NCBI GenBank assembly: GCA_028282045.1
Contig: JANQIS010000023.1
Location: 1-14,156, forward strand
Origin: Gammaproteobacteria bacterium
Lineage (GTDB): Bacteria > Pseudomonadota > Gammaproteobacteria > Francisellales > CACEW01
Direction of reading: 5' to 3'
Length of the DNA: 14,156 bases
Shown here: piece by piece, positions 13,099 to 14,156 of the stretch
How the letters are laid out: each line of letters opens with the position of its first letter
How positions within the stretch are numbered: the stretch's first letter is position 1
Notes under the pieces: generated by a model
Seen by the model: only the letters and a program-made list of their open reading frames with translations
Database searches by the model: none
What the model was told of the DNA's origin: nothing
Translations under genes and position numbers: made by a program

Positions 13099-13842
13099 AT
13101 GATAAAATTTGTAGTGCGCTATAGTGCCGTTGTTATGTTGTTACTGCCTTTTATGGCAGGTGCGAACTGTTTGATTCCTGGTTATAAAGCGACTTATGAT
13201 CTTAATGCCGGCGGAGCCAGTGGTACTTTGGTGCAGTCACTGCAGTTGGCGGATAATCACCAGTATATCTTAAGCAATATCACCAAAGCACATGTGCTGT
13301 TTTTTAGTGATAGCATTACTGAGACATCACAGGGTCTGATTCGTGGTAAGTCTATTGTGCCGATGCAATATAATGTTGTTGATACCCATGAAAACCAACC
13401 ATTCTCAGTGCGCTTTAATTGGCAGCAAAAAATGGCTACCACAACCTATAATCATAAAACAGCAACGTTACGTAATTTGCCCGCTAATACTGAAGATAAC
13501 TTAAGTTACCAATTGGCGATGAGCCGTGACTTGTCGGCGAAAGGTTATCATAAAATGTTTAACTTCCCGGTGGTTGCATTAGATGCCAATAAACAACCGG
13601 TGATTAAAAACATTATCTATTCCGCGCCGCATCAACAGATGTTGCAGACGCCACTGGGCAATTTACAGACTTATCGCTTGATTAATCAAGATAGTCATGA
13701 GGGTAGCGTGACGACTTTATGGCTAGCACCAAAATATCATAATGTGATCGTAAAAAGTCAAACCCAGAAAGCGGGCGAAGTGAAAGCAACTTTGATTTTG
13801 AAAGCCTATCAGAAAGACAGCTCATGTGTGATCGAAGGGTAG
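13099..13842 (+). CDS. Secreted DUF3108-type protein
   Basis: This 247-residue protein is probably periplasmic. Residues 1-22 form a signal peptide (basic start, hydrophobic VVMLLLPFMAG core, likely cleavage after AGA). The rest is rich in beta strands and fits the DUF3108 pattern: an opening YKATYDLNAGGASGTLVQSLQL, a central region with N/Q-rich strands, FPVVALD, then TPLGNLQTYRLI and TLWLAPKYHNVIVKSQ near the end. The family has no established function; members sit in the envelope of many gammaproteobacteria. The ATG at 13099 has a GGAG about 11 bases upstream, a little far. Its stop lies 5 bases from the 3' end of the convergent tRNA-Ser gene. Confidence 0.8.
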   Translation: MIKFVVRYSAVVMLLLPFMAGANCLIPGYKATYDLNAGGASGTLVQSLQLADNHQYILSNITKAHVLFFSDSITETSQGLIRGKSIVPMQYNVVDTHENQPFSVRFNWQQKMATTTYNHKTATLRNLPANTEDNLSYQLAMSRDLSAKGYHKMFNFPVVALDANKQPVIKNIIYSAPHQQMLQTPLGNLQTYRLINQDSHEGSVTTLWLAPKYHNVIVKSQTQKAGEVKATLILKAYQKDSSCVIEG

Positions 13843-13847
13843 AAAAA

Positions 13848-13937
13848 TGGCGGAGAGAGAGGGATTCGAACCCCCGAGGCCGTCACCGACCTAACGGTTT
13901 TCAAGACCGCCGCATTCAACCGCTCTGCCATCTCTCC
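13848..13937 (-). tRNA. tRNA-Ser(UGA)
   Basis: The 90-base gene has a 7-bp acceptor stem (GGAGAGA with TCTCTCC), a D-arm with TGGCAGAGCGGTTGAA and anticodon TGA (13901-13903 on the complement). It also has the long variable arm typical of serine tRNAs, a T-arm with GGTTCGAATCC, discriminator G and an encoded CCA. A36-A37-A38 follow the pattern needed for i6A and ms2i6A, so MiaB from this same window is expected to modify it. Confidence 0.98.
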
Positions 13938-13952
13938 GCAGCGTAAGCGGGG

Positions 13953-13958
13953 ATTGTA
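13953..13958 (-). promoter_or_regulatory. -10 element of the tRNA-Ser promoter
   Basis: TACAAT on the minus strand lies about 15 bases before the tRNA 5' end, followed by a G+C-rich CCCCGC discriminator as in stringently controlled stable-RNA promoters. The -35 region is weak (TTTATT at 17-base spacing). Confidence 0.5.
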
Positions 13959-13973
13959 GCGAAATTTGTTAGC

Positions 13974-13999
13974 AAAATAAAGCAGGTAGGGCCTTGCTT
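13974..13999 (-). terminator. Rho-independent terminator after gatB
   Basis: Read on the minus strand, AAGCAAGG and CCTGCTT form a 7-bp stem with one bulged A and a CCCTA loop, followed by TATTTT. It begins 5 bases after the gatB stop and ends before the tRNA promoter, so the tRNA is probably transcribed separately. Confidence 0.6.
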
Positions 14000-14004
14000 A
14001 TTAA

Positions 14005-14156
14005 CTACTCTGATAACTTTGCTTTAAGGATCTCATTTACCTGGGCCGGATTGGCCTTACCCTGGGTAGCTTTCATCATTTGACCGACAAAAAAGCCAAA
14101 CAATTTGTCCTTACCATCACGGTATTGTTCTACCTGTTGAGGGTTATTGGCGATAA
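14005..14156 (-). CDS. gatB: Aspartyl/glutamyl-tRNA amidotransferase subunit B, C-terminal end (partial)
   Basis: GatB is the tRNA-binding and kinase subunit of GatCAB, which amidates Glu-tRNA(Gln) and/or Asp-tRNA(Asn). Only the last 49 codons are in the window. Translated, they give a segment with QYRDGKDKLFGFFVGQMMKA, then KGKANP-like QGKANPAQVNEILKAKLSE and a TAG stop at 14005-14007. This is the characteristic YqeY-like tail that contacts tRNA. The N-terminal part lies beyond the right end. The presence of GatCAB suggests an indirect charging route for Gln or Asn tRNAs. Confidence 0.95.
   Translation of the reverse strand, partial: IANNPQQVEQYRDGKDKLFGFFVGQMMKATQGKANPAQVNEILKAKLSE

Noticed and set aside
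1..14156. CRISPR arrays, prophage, complete IS elements or secretion-system genes
   Set aside because: No regularly spaced repeats, transposase, integrase or secretion components were seen on either strand.

Overview
The window is chromosomal DNA from a gammaproteobacterium of moderate G+C. The core proteins resemble their E. coli counterparts closely, and the gene order ybeZ-ybeY-corC-lnt is the usual gammaproteobacterial one. Two genes carry no core function I recognise. One of them encodes three textbook ubiquitin-interacting motifs, which points to a bacterium living in or on eukaryotic cells. A Legionellales/Coxiella-type amoebal or intracellular organism would fit, but this is inference and the sequence does not name the species.

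Layout, left to right. 1-1297 (+): C-terminal part of aconitase (acnA). 1388-5152 (-): the operon ybeZ > ybeY > corC > lnt (PhoH-like ATPase, rRNA-processing endoribonuclease, CBS-domain protein, apolipoprotein N-acyltransferase). Each junction is an 8-base start/stop overlap. 5429-6568 (+): an unrecognised 379-residue protein with a PPAY motif and three UIMs, sitting between ybeZ and miaB, which are normally contiguous. 6563-7885 (-): miaB. 8104-8685 (+): a second unrecognised protein of 193 residues with a YPPPP motif and an acidic tail. 8684-8772: a long imperfect inverted repeat. 8786-10403 (-): ppa > mltA, overlapping. 10462-11844 (+): mpl. 11841-12848 (-): a 2Fe-2S ferredoxin/flavin reductase. 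13099-13842 (+): a secreted DUF3108-type protein. 13848-13937 (-): tRNA-Ser(UGA). 14005-14156 (-): the C-terminal end of gatB.

Most genes are housekeeping. They cover the TCA cycle (acnA), lipoprotein maturation (lnt), RNA processing and tRNA modification (ybeY, miaB), peptidoglycan turnover and recycling (mltA, mpl), pyrophosphate removal (ppa) and Gln/Asn-tRNA charging (gatB). MiaB probably modifies the tRNA-Ser(UGA) encoded here, because that tRNA has the A36-A37-A38 run preferred by the MiaA/MiaB pathway.

The most interesting part is 5282-8785, where miaB is bracketed by two accessory genes on the opposite strand. The first (5429-6568) looks like a ubiquitin-binding, possibly NEDD4-recruiting host-directed protein. 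It combines PPxY, three UIMs and a clathrin-box-like motif, which recalls the architecture of eukaryotic endocytic adaptors. It appears to have been inserted into an ancestral miaB-ybeZ operon. The second (8104-8685) is a weaker effector candidate.
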